A stretch of 64,000 bases of DNA from Fragum whitleyi (taxonomy: Eukaryota > Mollusca > Bivalvia > Cardiida > Cardiidae), in contig OX411554.1 in assembly GCA_948146395.1 (NCBI GenBank), positions 41,739,869 to 41,803,868 on the forward strand. Direction: 5' to 3'. A program made the translations under genes and the position numbers. This document shows positions 1 to 11,245 of this stretch, piece by piece (positions within the stretch are counted from its first letter, which is position 1; each line of letters opens with the position of its first letter). The notes beneath the pieces were generated by a model, which saw only the letters and a program-made list of their open reading frames with translations, searched no databases and had not been told where the DNA came from.

Positions 1-696
1 GACAAGTAGCCGTGTCAGCAAGTAGAAAAACCCATGTCAGACGAATCAGAAATGAGAATTCCACACCCCTGACGTAAGTTACCATCTTTTTTCTAACCAA
101 TACTACCACTCCTTCTTAAAAGAGCCTCAAGCGACTCATCCCAAATAAGAAAGGGTAATTCAGTCCTTTATTACAGAAATTAGAATCAGCTTGACAAGAG
201 AATTCCAATGAGTACCTACAGTACAGGTTTTTTGTTAAAGTATCAATTGTTGAAATATTTTCTAAAATAAGGAAGACCATCTCTCATGTGACAAGTCCAG
301 TGTTTTTTCTCCTTTTTTGACTGGTACCCTAGATAGGACCCGTTCCCAATGCCAAAAAGTGACATTTATCCCCAAATCATGAACAAAATTACCAATTTAC
401 CAAGGTCAGAGATCTTTGCAAACTCTTAAAAAGAAAATTAAGAATCCAACCTGTTGTTTCTTAGTTTAATTTTAATTTAAATGCCTTAAAGGTAAAGAAA
501 ACATATTCTGGAAGTTAATTGTACACAATACTGAAGTTTTTGTCTAAAACCACTGTAATAAGATTTTTTCCAATTTTTGTGAAAATAACACAATTCTAAC
601 AATTATGCCTCATTTCGGACCCATTCCCAAAAGCCTGAGAAAAAAACGCTGAAGTCCCAAATGAGCTTTTGCTCGATATTTTCAATGAATTTCACC
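1..696. other. Non-coding, probably intron of the RERE-like gene
   Basis: No exon-like reading frame or recognisable repeat boundary is seen. If the minus-strand exon at 1657-1970 is the start of a RERE-type gene, this stretch is intron. No sequence coding for the expected continuation of the BAH domain was found here on the minus strand. Confidence 0.4.
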
Positions 697-925
697 TATC
701 AGGGTTTGTGTTTGACCCTTAAACCAGGGTTATATAACATTTTATCAATTAATTGCTTGTTTTATAATTTTACGAGAAATTGTCAACTGACTCTTAAATC
801 TGCAAATTCTACTTAATATTGGTTAATTCTGTTATTTTGACACCTTTGATCCAGATATGATCCCTAGAATCCCATGGTTAAGGAGTCAATGACTTCTATT
901 TCAAACATTAGCACGAGCCCTGCCA
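697..925 (+). repeat. Dispersed repeat R1, copy 1 (diverged)
   Basis: This copy shares a core around GAGTCAATGACTTCTA followed by 'TTTCAAACATTAGCAC' with copies at about 1246-1616 and 13517-13842, all in the same orientation. It opens with a 'CAGGGTTTGTGTTTGACCC' segment. No coding sequence or terminal inverted repeat was recognised, so the class is unknown. Confidence 0.55.
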
Positions 926-1245
926 GTCTCTTGACTTTGTGATCTGTAGATAGATAATTTCATAACCATAGTGTTCCTACTGCTGTTTCAATATGGAAAA
1001 AAACAGTTATTTACAAAATCAATGCACCCCCCTCTTTCAGGGCTCTCCCCAGGTATTTTTGAAGGCGTAGTGGCATATGTGCGCGGCTACATTGCCTGAT
1101 TGTAACTTGTTTTGTAGTTTTGTTAATAATAAAGGATGATTACAGAGTTTTTTACTGTGGATAAGGCTATTTATCTTTGTGAATCTGCGCAATGTGTGAT
1201 TAACCGATAGGGTAAATGTTTGCGCATTGTGTACATGTGAAATTG

Positions 1246-1616
1246 TCAGGGCTTGTGTCAGGGCTTAAAAACAGGATTTTGACCCTCAAAAATCAGACAA
1301 TATGCTATATTGAGCCTCAAAGGTTCTTCCGAAGGATTCATCTTGACCCCCTTCAGAGAAATTTCTAAGGGTCAAAACTTTCTTTTTATCCTTCAAATTT
1401 CAATAATTTTTTGTTTTTCCTATTGTGGAAGTTTTACAAACCAATTGTTTATTTCTGATCTTTTCAAAAAAGGCAACTCTTAAACAGCAAAATTCTACAC
1501 ATGGTTTGCTCTTTACATTGTTTGACCCCTTTAAATCAATTTTGACCTACAAAATTCATTGGTAAAGGAGTCAATGACTTCTAAATTTCAAACACTAGCA
1601 CCAAGCCTGATTGATG
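1246..1616 (+). repeat. Dispersed repeat R1, copy 2
   Basis: This is a better preserved copy of R1. The block 'GAGAAATTTCTAAGGGTCAA' and the terminal core GAGTCAATGACTTCTAAA recur at 13.6-13.8 kb with the same order and spacing. It ends about 40 bp left of the splice donor of the RERE-like exon, so it would sit at the start of that intron. Confidence 0.6.
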
Positions 1617-1656
1617 GATATGTCACACACAGGCTCAAATAAAAAAAATTAATTAC

Positions 1657-1970
1657 CGTTAGGCTGATATGTAACTCCCCGGTCAGTTGTGAAGGACGTA
1701 ATTTTGTCTCCTTTCATCGTCAATGACCCTGATGACCTTCCTCTTTTACTCTTCCTTTTGACCTTGACCCCAAGCCCATCTTTCTGGTGACCTTTCTGTG
1801 ACCCCTCATCATCCAGTTTTGGCTGGTTCTCTGTATTGTCCAAGCTGTCTTCTGTATCCTGGACAACACTTTCAGAAATATGGAGAGTGGAACCAGAAGG
1901 GTCCTCATCCATCTTTGGTTACTATGGAGACAAGTTTTAATATGGTATCATCTTCTTGATAGTATGTTAG
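1657..1970 (-). CDS. RERE: RERE/atrophin-type corepressor, first coding exon (85 codons plus 1 nt)
   Basis: RERE/atrophin proteins are nuclear transcriptional corepressors with an N-terminal BAH domain. Seen: an open frame from ATG at 1912 with an acidic Ser/Asp-rich N-terminus (residues 1-45), a basic stretch KVKRKSKRGR (about 50-59), then KGDKITSFTTDRGVTYQP (67-84). That order, with a Gly-x-Ile-Thr-Ser-aromatic and Val-x-Tyr-x-Pro pattern, resembles the lysine-rich segment and BAH entry of vertebrate RERE as I remember it. The exon is bounded by a pyrimidine-rich acceptor ending CAG (AG at 1972-1971) and a donor AACG|GTAATT at 1656, giving 58 nt of 5' UTR and a phase-1 end. Only the N-terminus is present; the rest would lie to the left. 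The RERE call is inference from short similarity; another BAH protein is possible. Confidence 0.6.
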
Positions 1971-1987
1971 CTGAAAAGAAAAATATA

Positions 1988-4900
1988 TACAGTTGTTCAG
2001 GCAGTAGCGGATAGCTAACGAAATTATCGAAGCACATGTTTCTATTACAAAACAAAATCTATGTTGTGTGGTACCAATCAGTAGGAAAATGTGTATTCTT
2101 TCTATTGAAACCAATTTCAGGATAGTAATGTTGCTTATACGTCAGATAAACGCTTTCTGCACACAGCACTAATTAGGTCAATAGCGGATAGGTTCAGGTA
2201 ATAACGGATAGGTAGTTGAGGGAAAGTCTCAAAAGAGACTGACACTATTTCACTGATTTTGAGTGCAGAAAGAGCTGTATTTAAGCAAGTTTGATCCGCA
2301 AAAGCTCACAAGTCGGACTCGGACAGAAGTTGGTTCAATTTGAATTATTAAAAAATTGGACAGATTAACAGATTTAGAAAACCTTTTCAAGAAGCAAAAA
2401 AATAATTATGGGTTTGAACCTACAACCTCGTAGCTGCAGTTTTTATTTAACTGTAGTTACGAAATTTAGAATTAGAACTACAACATACTGCTTTAACGAT
2501 CCTATTTTTACTGCATATCTCACACGAAGAGGGATAACCTGAAATTTCGAAAACAAATGTATATGTTCATCAGCCTATAACTTCTTAAAGAAATATTTGT
2601 ACCAAGATCCACTCATACAGTTTCCCTCAAAGATTCGGCTTTGGTCATACTGGGTAGCTCGTGTTCAAGTTTTCTATTAAGCATATACATGCAGTATCAT
2701 GCTTGGCTTGGTGATTAGTGCAGTGAGCTACAAGTTATCCTAGACTTGGCAAAAATTGTAGGTGTATTGCCATTATTATGTGGGACTGGTCACTGACGAA
2801 GGAAAAATGTTCGACAAAACATTTCAGTGCACCAGCCCAGAACAATTGCAGTGAAGGACTAAGAATAGTGATTGAGCTGAAAGATTGTTTATAGATACAG
2901 AGAATCCCCAAAGAACTGTCCCCGGGAATAAAACTCATGACCAATATGTGCCACCACCGTTATTGTTGATTGGAGATGGTTTCAAAGGATTTTCTAACAG
3001 ATCGTCCACATCACCATTCTCTGATATCGATTAGTGACTCAGTGATTTAGTGACCAAACACAACATCGAAACTACAGCTTAGGGAATAAGCTGGAAATTC
3101 GCACATTTGGTCACCCATAAAAGACTACCTCCTTTTCATGTTCGTTTTCATACAATCAAACTAGCAAAATCTGTCTAACCAAACAGTCATTTAAGATGGA
3201 AGAGAACAGTACCGTATTTGAGATAAGTGAATAAATTTTGGTATATATATATAGAATCTCCGAGTTATTGTGATCTCAACGGCGTATATTTTTAGTTTTT
3301 GATTAGGTAATTACAATTTTGAGGGTTTTCTATAAACTATCCTATCCCCATTTAAATGAGCATTGCGATTTGATACAGACATTTTTTTCAAACAAGAGGA
3401 CCAAGATGGTCCTAGATCGCTCACCTGAGTCTCTTTGACCCCTGGGACATCACATTAATTAGATAGGCAGATGTCAAAAAGAAGATAATTGCCAAAGATC
3501 AATACCATGGAACGTTTTCAGCGAAGAGCAAGACAGATATGCCTTTTTGCTCTTTGATTCTATGTAAAAAGGGTTGGCCTGGGTGGAGCCCAAATATGAC
3601 CCCAGGGTCTTGATATGAACAAACTTGGTAGAGGTCCACTAGATGATGCTACACACGAAATATGAAAGCTGTCTGCCTTCTGGTTTCAGAGAAGAAGATT
3701 TTTGAAGATTTTCATTTGTTTACCCTTCGTGCTCATAAGAGATAAAGGGATGCACCCGTGCAAAGCCCAAATATGACCCAAGGGTCTTGATATGAACAAA
3801 CTTGGTAGAGGCCTACTAGGTGATGCTACACACCAAATATTTAAGCTGTCTGCCCTCTGGTTACAGAGAAGAAGATTTTTAAAGATTTTCGCTCTTTGAT
3901 TCTATGTAAAAAGGGTTGGGCCTAGGCAAAGCCCAAACATGACCCCAGGGTCTTGATATGAACAAACTTGGTAGAGGTACACTAGATGATGCTACATACC
4001 AAATATGAAAGCTATCTGCCTTCTGGTTTCAGAGAAGAAGATTTTTGAAGATTTTCATTTTTTTACCCTTCGTGCTCATAAGAGATAAAGGGATGCACCC
4101 GTGCAAAGCCCAAATATGACCCAAGGGTCTTGTTACGAACAAACTTGGTAGAGGCCCACTAGGTGATGCTACACACCAAATATTTAAGCTGTCTGCCCTC
4201 TGGTTACAGAGAAGAAGATTTTTAAAGATTTTCACTCTTTGATTCTATGTAAAAAGGGTTGGGCCCGGGCAAAGCCCAAATATGACCCCAGGGTCTTGAT
4301 ATGAACAAACTTGGTAGAGGTCCACTAGATGATGCTACATACCAAATATGAAAGCTGTCTGCCTTCTGGTTTCAGAGAAGAAGATTTTTAAAGATTTTCA
4401 TATTTTCACCCTTTTTGTTAAGGGTAAAGGGAAAGTTAAGGGTGGATTTCATTTATTTGAACAACTTTGGTAGAGCTTGACCCAAGGAACATCCCTGCCA
4501 AGTTTCATCAAGATTGGCCCACTGGTTTAGGAGGAGAAGATGTTTAAAGAAATTGTGGACGACGCACGACGGACGACGCACGACTGACGACGGACATTCT
4601 ACTATCCCAATAGCTCACCTTGAGCACTTCGTGCTCAGGTGAGCTAAAAATTGTAATCAATATTCACATTTTTTACTGTTCCAAAAATCTTACTTTTAAC
4701 AAAATTTAATAACATTGGCCTGATGAAATCTGTTCCAATTTTTATTTATATTATTTTCTATCATTATATTTCGAGAAACAGGAAAAGTTTTAAAACCCTT
4801 CATCTTGCTGATTTTTTTATAATCCGGATTTCAAGTTTGTCATTTTGATGTTAAAACTGTGACGTTGACGTTTAAATTACACCGAATATTTTCCTATGTG

Positions 4901-6631
4901 TATTTGAAATCCTTTGTCGTGATCTAAAGGAATAAAAAGATAAAAATTCACAGACGTGTTCAATGGTCTTAAGGAAAGGGCCCTCAAAATTATATTAAAA
5001 TACACCGAGAACTTCGCGGTACAAATGAATTTACTTTAAACAAGTGTTGCTGAACAGTGACTTCAATACGTTTTACGTCGACGTCACTATAAATGAAAAT
5101 TGACTTTTGTAAGTTTATTTTACAAGGTCGAAGTTATGACGTTACCATGATTAATAAGCACGTTAAAAAAATATTTGAGGATGCAGAATGCAGAATGCAG
5201 TGATAACATTTCAAATAAAATGGGGGAAAATGCGTGCTTATGAAAAACAAAGAATCTTATTTGGGTTTATATTTTTTATGTACAGAAATCAATCAAATAC
5301 TTTTTGTGAAGTCTGTCAAATGAATTCAGTGATTTTTTTCGACGAACCTTGTTTGTCTTTTTCCAGCTTTAGTCGTTAGGGTAATAAACGTGGATACCTA
5401 ATTGTAGAAATTCCGTACAGTAAAACTTCATAAAAAGATGCAAGCATATGTAAAGGAAGCCCGACAAAAAATATCAAATCTCAAAAGAAAAAAAAATCAT
5501 CTTGCCAATTTGAAAAAAAAATGAACCTTTAAAGTTTATTCTTAATAACAGCACTGTAATAGATTAATGAAGTATCGTTGGAAAGTATGTAATTAATGGA
5601 CAACCAAGACCCTGTAACTCCATCTAGTTAAATTTGAAGTAGAAGGCACTTGGTTGTGAACAAACAATGTCCACCACGTTATGAATATAGTTTAAATATG
5701 TATGACTAGCACTATGAATATCTATCTTTCTCTTTCTTGAATTGACTGGTGAAAATGCAGGAGTTATACATTGATGTCTGTGACTATAAGGAAACTTGTC
5801 ATACTGTAATTAATCGGGAATATTCAAGTTTTGATTGGGTTAAGATAAAGATCAGCCAGAACATTCATTTTCAGTCTGTCTTAGTCTTCAACAGCTACAA
5901 TACTTAAAGAGGCAAAGTCGATTAAGAGTTCCATGGTCATAAAAAATGAATGAACACAGTAAGTGTTTGAGTGCTCACAATAATTCGTTGAATTTTAGTA
6001 ACTTAAAAAATCAGCATACTCCAACCCGTTAAATAATGCATATCTTTATTTGTGAAAAATGTTAGAATAACTCTTTTAGCATAAACTGACTGTTTCATGG
6101 TTTATATTTGTCTTTTTCAATGCATTGAGAAATATCTGAATCATGATTTTTAGTTTTTTGACAGTTGATGTTTACTTTGAGACAGCCCCCGTGACACCAT
6201 TTCCATTCGCAGGTACTATCCGCTACTGCCTGAATTGGGAGATGTTTTCACCAGGCGCTAATTTAGTTAATATTTGAAAATATTCTCTCCAGAAGCGTTG
6301 ATTTAGTGGGAAATAAGTTTATCTACAAAATGATACCAAGAACTTGTTGAATGGCTTTGATTTATTTGAAAATTTCAAGTCCGAGTGCCTGCTATTACAT
6401 TTACTCTTGACCCGAAAAATTTAGCTTCCGGTTGCCTCGTTTTGGTTACAACAAATTGAAAGTACAACAACAAATGTAAAGGAAATAGAATTTGGCTAAG
6501 AAATCCTTAGAATATCATATTGTGTCATGGTAAAATTATTTTCGTTGAAATATTCTGTTAAAACAAAGAGATCGATTAAAAAACAACCTATCCGCTATAC
6601 CCCAAAATCCGTTACTGCCTAAACAACTGTA
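1988..6631. mobile_element. TA-flanked element with Tc1/mariner-like inverted ends (non-autonomous)
   Basis: The left end begins TA then CAGTTGTTCAGGCAGTAGCG (1990 on). The right end is the reverse complement, ending CTGCCTAAACAACTG then TA at 6630-6631. Extra copies of the motif GCGGATAGG lie just inside both ends (about 2003, 2178, 2200, 6222, 6587), like subterminal transposase sites. A CAGT-type terminus next to TA fits Tc1/mariner. No transposase frame remains, and the interior carries a pearl-like repeat at 3391-4650. The left end lies 17 nt from the acceptor of the RERE-like exon. The 4.6-kb length is unusual for this class, so the two ends could belong to separate solo copies. Confidence 0.5.
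3391..4650 (+). repeat. Pearl-like repeat P1, copy 1, with internal tandem blocks
   Basis: The 5' end holds a short hairpin AGGACC-aagat-GGTCCT followed by TCGCTCACCTGAG. The 3' end is a GACGACGCACGAC-rich tail and then a strong hairpin AGCTCACCTTGAGCAC / GTGCTCAGGTGAGCT followed by AAAAA. In between, blocks of about 170 bp ('ATGAACAAACTTGGTAGAGG') repeat roughly five times, pairing into units of about 345 bp. Conserved ends, tandem core and terminal hairpin match the layout of mollusc pearl elements, proposed to be Helentron/Helitron-derived. It is non-coding. Confidence 0.65.
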
Positions 6632-7010
6632 CTGAGTTCCATAAGAAAGTGTGCACTTTCACATTTTGCATTTCTCTTGATTTTTAAAAGTTGGAGCGAG
6701 ACTTTGGAGTAAATTTGATACCATACTTAAGTGAAGACATTTGAATTTAAAATTCAAATCAGATTTGGATAAAGTATCGCATGCTGCATACACCCAGGCA
6801 GAACTTAAATTGTTGAGATTTGACCTTACAAAATTTTCTTTGGTTAGAGCTATGTGTTGATGTTGCATTACAGAGTTTTAAAAGCCATTCCAAGCCATTT
6901 TCAAACAAAAGTTTTAATTTGTATACCGATGTAACATGTACGTCAAAATTAGACATTTCAACGTTGTTATGCCAGTAACTTGTCATTGAATGGTGATATG
7001 ACATTCTATG
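6630..7010 (+). repeat. Dispersed repeat R2, copy 1
   Basis: The left end TACTGAGTTCCATAAGAAAG begins exactly at the TA that closes the Tc1-like element. The body (for example 'GGATAAAGTATCGCATGC' and 'GCAGAACTTAAATTGTTGA') recurs collinearly at 57740-58030. The second copy ends with the inverse of the same terminus, so R2 has inverted ends of about 25 bp. This copy lacks a visible right end. Short frames here are not conserved as protein between the two copies. Confidence 0.55.
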
Positions 7011-7080
7011 ACATCTAGATTTGCTTGGTAAAGGCCTTACAAAATGCACTCATCCATCAAGATGGTTTTTTTTTGTTTGT

Positions 7081-7336
7081 ATGGCATTTAATGCCACTTT
7101 CAAACTTTCAGTCATATTGAGGCAGCTAGAGCACCTAATAATGGATTCCTGGTATTTCTCACACCAGTACTCCCATTACAACCTTTCCTTGCCTCCAGGT
7201 GATATCCAATATAAGTCTGTGATTATCAACCTAATGTTGGGGGACTTATAGTCTGAAAAGATGTGTGCCACCATTGGATATTGAACCTGAGACTTTTTGA
7301 ATGATAGTCCTATGCAATACCACTGGGCTATTAGCT
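7081..7336 (-). mobile_element. tRNA-derived SINE, family A, copy 1
   Basis: On the minus strand the order is a diverged tRNA-like head, the segment 'AGGCAAGGAAAGGTTGTAAT', 'AATACCAGGAATCCATTATT', then a tail region with GCCTCAATATGACTGAAA. The same order is found at 28458-28700, 55228-55437 and 60165-60325. The copy is old: the B-box region reads GATATTGAACC instead of GGTTCGANTCC. Confidence 0.6.
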
Positions 7337-8522
7337 TAATTAATATGGCAACACAATATCAAGATGTTCTTATCGCACTGTATTATTGTCTGGACTGCTC
7401 ATTGATGGTGCAAAAGGCATGTGTCAAATTGTTGCAAATATCACTCACAGGCTCATTTCAATGTGTACCCACAAGTCGGGCTTGAGCATTCCTCCCCTAG
7501 TCTTATGATCAATCAAAGGCTCATCTTTTTGAGTCCTTTGGGTGGAATTCTGGAAGACTAAAACAGCACAGCTGTACAAGATATCCAACTTACTTGTTCC
7601 TAAAAATATACATTACTTAAACACTCCTTACATTACTCCATCAGTTATTTCTTTCAGATTTGACATGTAATTTTGATTGTGATCAACCAAGGTTGACTAT
7701 TGGCTTTTTTTCAGAATTACCTCCCTTGTCGAGCCGGACACTTACCGGTCATTTAATCTAGGAAACTAAATATAAAATCGAATAAAACCAATATTTTCAT
7801 GGAAAGATAGTTAAAATTAGGATATGGGTTTATTCAACTCAGAAAACATGCAGTTTTGCAGTCAAACAACGGGAATTCACCGAAAAGGTCAACTTTGTTT
7901 TGCCGGGGTGCGACTTTTTATTCATTTTTTCACCGGAATCTTTTGTCTCATTAAGCCAAATTAAAATTGAAAATTTGTTAAAAGTAGGCATTCCAGGTCC
8001 AAATTTTAAGCATGAACACATACATCAACGTACAATAGCTATACACAGATATATACATGGACTTACATGCGATAATAATGCAGAATTCAGCCTGTCAAAT
8101 TTTGACATACAAAATTGTCAACTTTCCAAAATCCGCCATGTGCCCTCTCTTATCTCCGCCCACTTTGGCTACACCAATGAAATCGCACCAAGAGTAATGT
8201 GCGTAACCTTGACAGGGGCAGAGGCAATTTCCCACGGTTTATTACTTGTACGAGTTTTATCCCTTTACATATAATGGCTACATATTTTCGGAGATGGTGG
8301 AAATGTGAACATTTTTTTTTTTTGGATAGGCCTATATGTATGTTGGTTTTTTTTTTAAAAAATACTTTTTTTCCAATAGTACAATTTGTATTTTATAGTT
8401 GTGAAAGCAAATTCTTTATGAGCATGGCAGGGCGGGTATTTATTCAATAAATTCTATATTTTTTTTAAAATGTAGATGACCGTGATGAGAGTTTACCAGT
8501 AAACCATACACCTATTCTAAAT
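7337..8522. other. Unassigned region
   Basis: Nothing was recognised. A plus-strand open frame of 124 codons at 7900-8274 has no familiar motif and begins at a non-ATG codon or inside other frames. I do not call it a gene. Confidence 0.3.
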
Positions 8523-8690
8523 AGATATCTACCTTTGAACCAATTTTGCTAGAGCGACCACGTCTGTCAAGCGACCATTTTCTATTAAAAAAATGTTTTC
8601 GAAAGCCATTTCTTTAAATAAAAATATCTTAAACAGTGTATATAGTTGGTCTAAAAATTATCATAACACTCATTCTCAATAAGCGGGTGC
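8523..8690 (+). repeat. Fragment of a GCGACCACGTCT-type element
   Basis: 'AGCGACCACGTCT', 'AGCGACCATTTT', 'CTTTAAAT-AAAATATCTTAAA' and 'GTTGGTCTA' follow each other here and again at 49470-49600. There they form the left end of a longer element that has an inverse right end near 52350. No right end is seen at this locus. Confidence 0.5.
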
Positions 8691-10350
8691 ATTCAAGGGG
8701 TAAAAAAAATATAAAAAAAAATGGCCATCTCAAATCGATACAAATTATCTTGAGTTTGAAATTTTCATCATTCCTTCGTGTAATGAACAAAAAACGATTA
8801 TCAACGGACAAAAGAGGGTGTGCAAATTTTTGTGTTAAAATAAAAAGGTATAGAGAAGATTTGGACTCGAAAAATGTTCGTTAGTTATCCTTAAAATGCG
8901 CCTTAGATACTGAATTTAGGTTAAACAAATAAAACCGTAATGGCCAGAATTTACGTTCAACATTACAAAATAAGTAATATATATAATCATCAATAAAATT
9001 CAATTTTATTATAATAAAATCATGCCTTAGAGACCTAGTATTAATTGCATTTTATTGAAGAAAAACTAACACACTATTTAAAGCTGCTCTTGCACAGATT
9101 GGGAAAATGTGAATTTTAACATTTTTCGTAAAATCAATCGGAATAAACTACCCCATCATGTTGAAGACTTTAAAATAACAAGATTCAATCTGGTAATGCA
9201 TCGAAAGAAAGACCGATATACCAGAATTTAGGTTAAATTCATTCTAAAAAATAAAGTGACTACTAACGCTAAAAAAATTATTCTTCAATTTCGAGCCAAC
9301 TATTTTTGCTTGACATTCAGCATGTTTGTCTTATTCAATCAAAGATTTAGGTTAAAGTATTTGACAGCTAGAAACTTCATATCAATACAGCCAAAAAATG
9401 AAAGGTTATTCACAGAAAATAACGATTTTGTAATAAATAGACTAGAAATAAATAGACTGGATACCTTACTGAGCTTGCCACTTCGAAAAAATAAGTTACA
9501 AAATTATTGAAATATGTTGTTTCTAGTGCCAATGCTTTGGGCCATTCTTCATAGTCTAAAAATACACATATTTCCAAAACTTAGAACAAGTTTTGTATTT
9601 TTTCTATGAAAAACTGTGCAAATCCCTTTTAACCTCGCATTCTCTAGGCACTTCAAATTACATGTATTATTCTTACTGGTCTCGTGAAATATATATATAA
9701 GAAGTAAACCCATAGGTTATTTAACTCTTCAACACATTTCTGTCGACATTTCCCCATTCAATAAAATATTGGCAGATTGTCTTAGGTAACGAACCGGCAT
9801 TTTATGAATCAGTAATTCAAGTTTCTTAAAATGCTTTAAAAATCAGGTGAATGGCTATAAACTTGTTTCGATCGCTTTAAATCAAACCACCAACGATCTT
9901 AAATCTTTCTGTACTTCCTTGGGTCTGTGGTTACTCCATCGGATTATGTTATGGTAAGTATCATATCCTCTTAATTACATATTACATATATGTATATATT
10001 TTTTGATAATTTTTGTAACTTGGGAGAAAATATTTTCAAAAAGGTTATTTTTATATGATAGAAATAATAGAAAAAAATAATAATAAATTAAACGACACTG
10101 GTTTTAATAAACTCCTCTTTTTTACTATTAAATCACATTTTTGACATATTCGTTACCTTTAAAATCACTCTCAAACAGTAATTATTACAGTTTTCTATTC
10201 AAAATTGCATGTAAATTCAGTATGACATGAACTTCTATCGAAAGTTTGGCACATATATTAGTGGATAAAAAATTGATATAACAATATTATATAAAAAAAA
10301 TCACAAAAACATCATTTCTTTGGATAACGAACATTTCACAAGAAAAAGAA
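8691..10350. other. Unassigned AT-rich region
   Basis: The region is AT-rich, with three scattered copies of a short word ATTTAGGTTAAA (about 8915, 9228, 9345). No exon, tRNA or clear mobile-element boundary was recognised. Confidence 0.3.
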
Positions 10351-11245
10351 ACAATAGGACCATGATGGTCCTAGATCGCTCACCTGGGACATCACATTAA
10401 TCAAATAGGCAGATGTCAACAAGGACATAATTTCTACATAAGATCAATACCATAGAATGTTTTCAGCAAAGAGTAAGAAGGATATGCCTTTTTGCTCTTT
10501 GATTCTATATAAAAAGGGTTACACCTGGGTGGAGCCCAAATGTGAACCCAAGGTCTTGATATGAACAAACTTGGTAGGGGTCCACTAGACAATGCTACAT
10601 ACTAAATATGAAAACTGTCTGCCTTCTGGTTTCAGAGAAGAATATTTTTGAAGATATTCATATTTTCACCCATCATGCTCCAGTGAGCTAAAGGGATGCG
10701 CCCGGGCGGAGCCAAAATATGACCCCAGGGTCTTGATATGAACAAACTTGATAGAGGGCCACTAGATGATGCTACATACCAAATATGAAAGCTGACTGCC
10801 AACTGATTTCAGAGAAGAATACTTTTTAAGATTTTTGCACTTTGATTCTATGTAAAATGGGTTGCGCTCGGCTGGAGCCCAAATATGACCCCAGGGTCTT
10901 GATATGAACAAACTTGGTAGAGATCCACTAGATGATGCTACATACCAAATATGAAAGCTGTCTGCCCTCTGCTTTCAGAGGAGAAGATTTTTGAAGGTTT
11001 TCCAATTTTTACCCCTTTTGTTAAGGGTAAAGGGTAAGTTAAGGGTAGATTTCATTTATTCGACCAATTTTGGTAGAGTTAACCGCAGAAAAATCTCTGC
11101 CAAGTTTCATCAAGATTGGCCCACTGGTTTAGGAGGAGAAGATACTTGAATAAATTGTGGACGACGCACGACTGACGACGGACGACGGACATTACACGAC
11201 CACAATAGCTCACCTTGAGCACTTCGTGCTCAGGTGAGCTAAAAA
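10351..11245 (+). repeat. Pearl-like repeat P1, copy 2
   Basis: It has the same ends as the copy at 3391-4650. The start holds the AGGACCatgatGGTCCT hairpin and TCGCTCACCTG; the finish is the hairpin AGCTCACCTTGAGCAC / GTGCTCAGGTGAGCT plus AAAAA. It has fewer internal blocks (about three of 170 bp) and is therefore shorter. The difference in block number between copies is the main variation. Confidence 0.65.

Noticed and set aside
7900..8274. A 124-codon frame as a possible gene
   Set aside because: No domain, no splice context, no composition bias for coding, and an unremarkable length for AT-rich DNA of this size.
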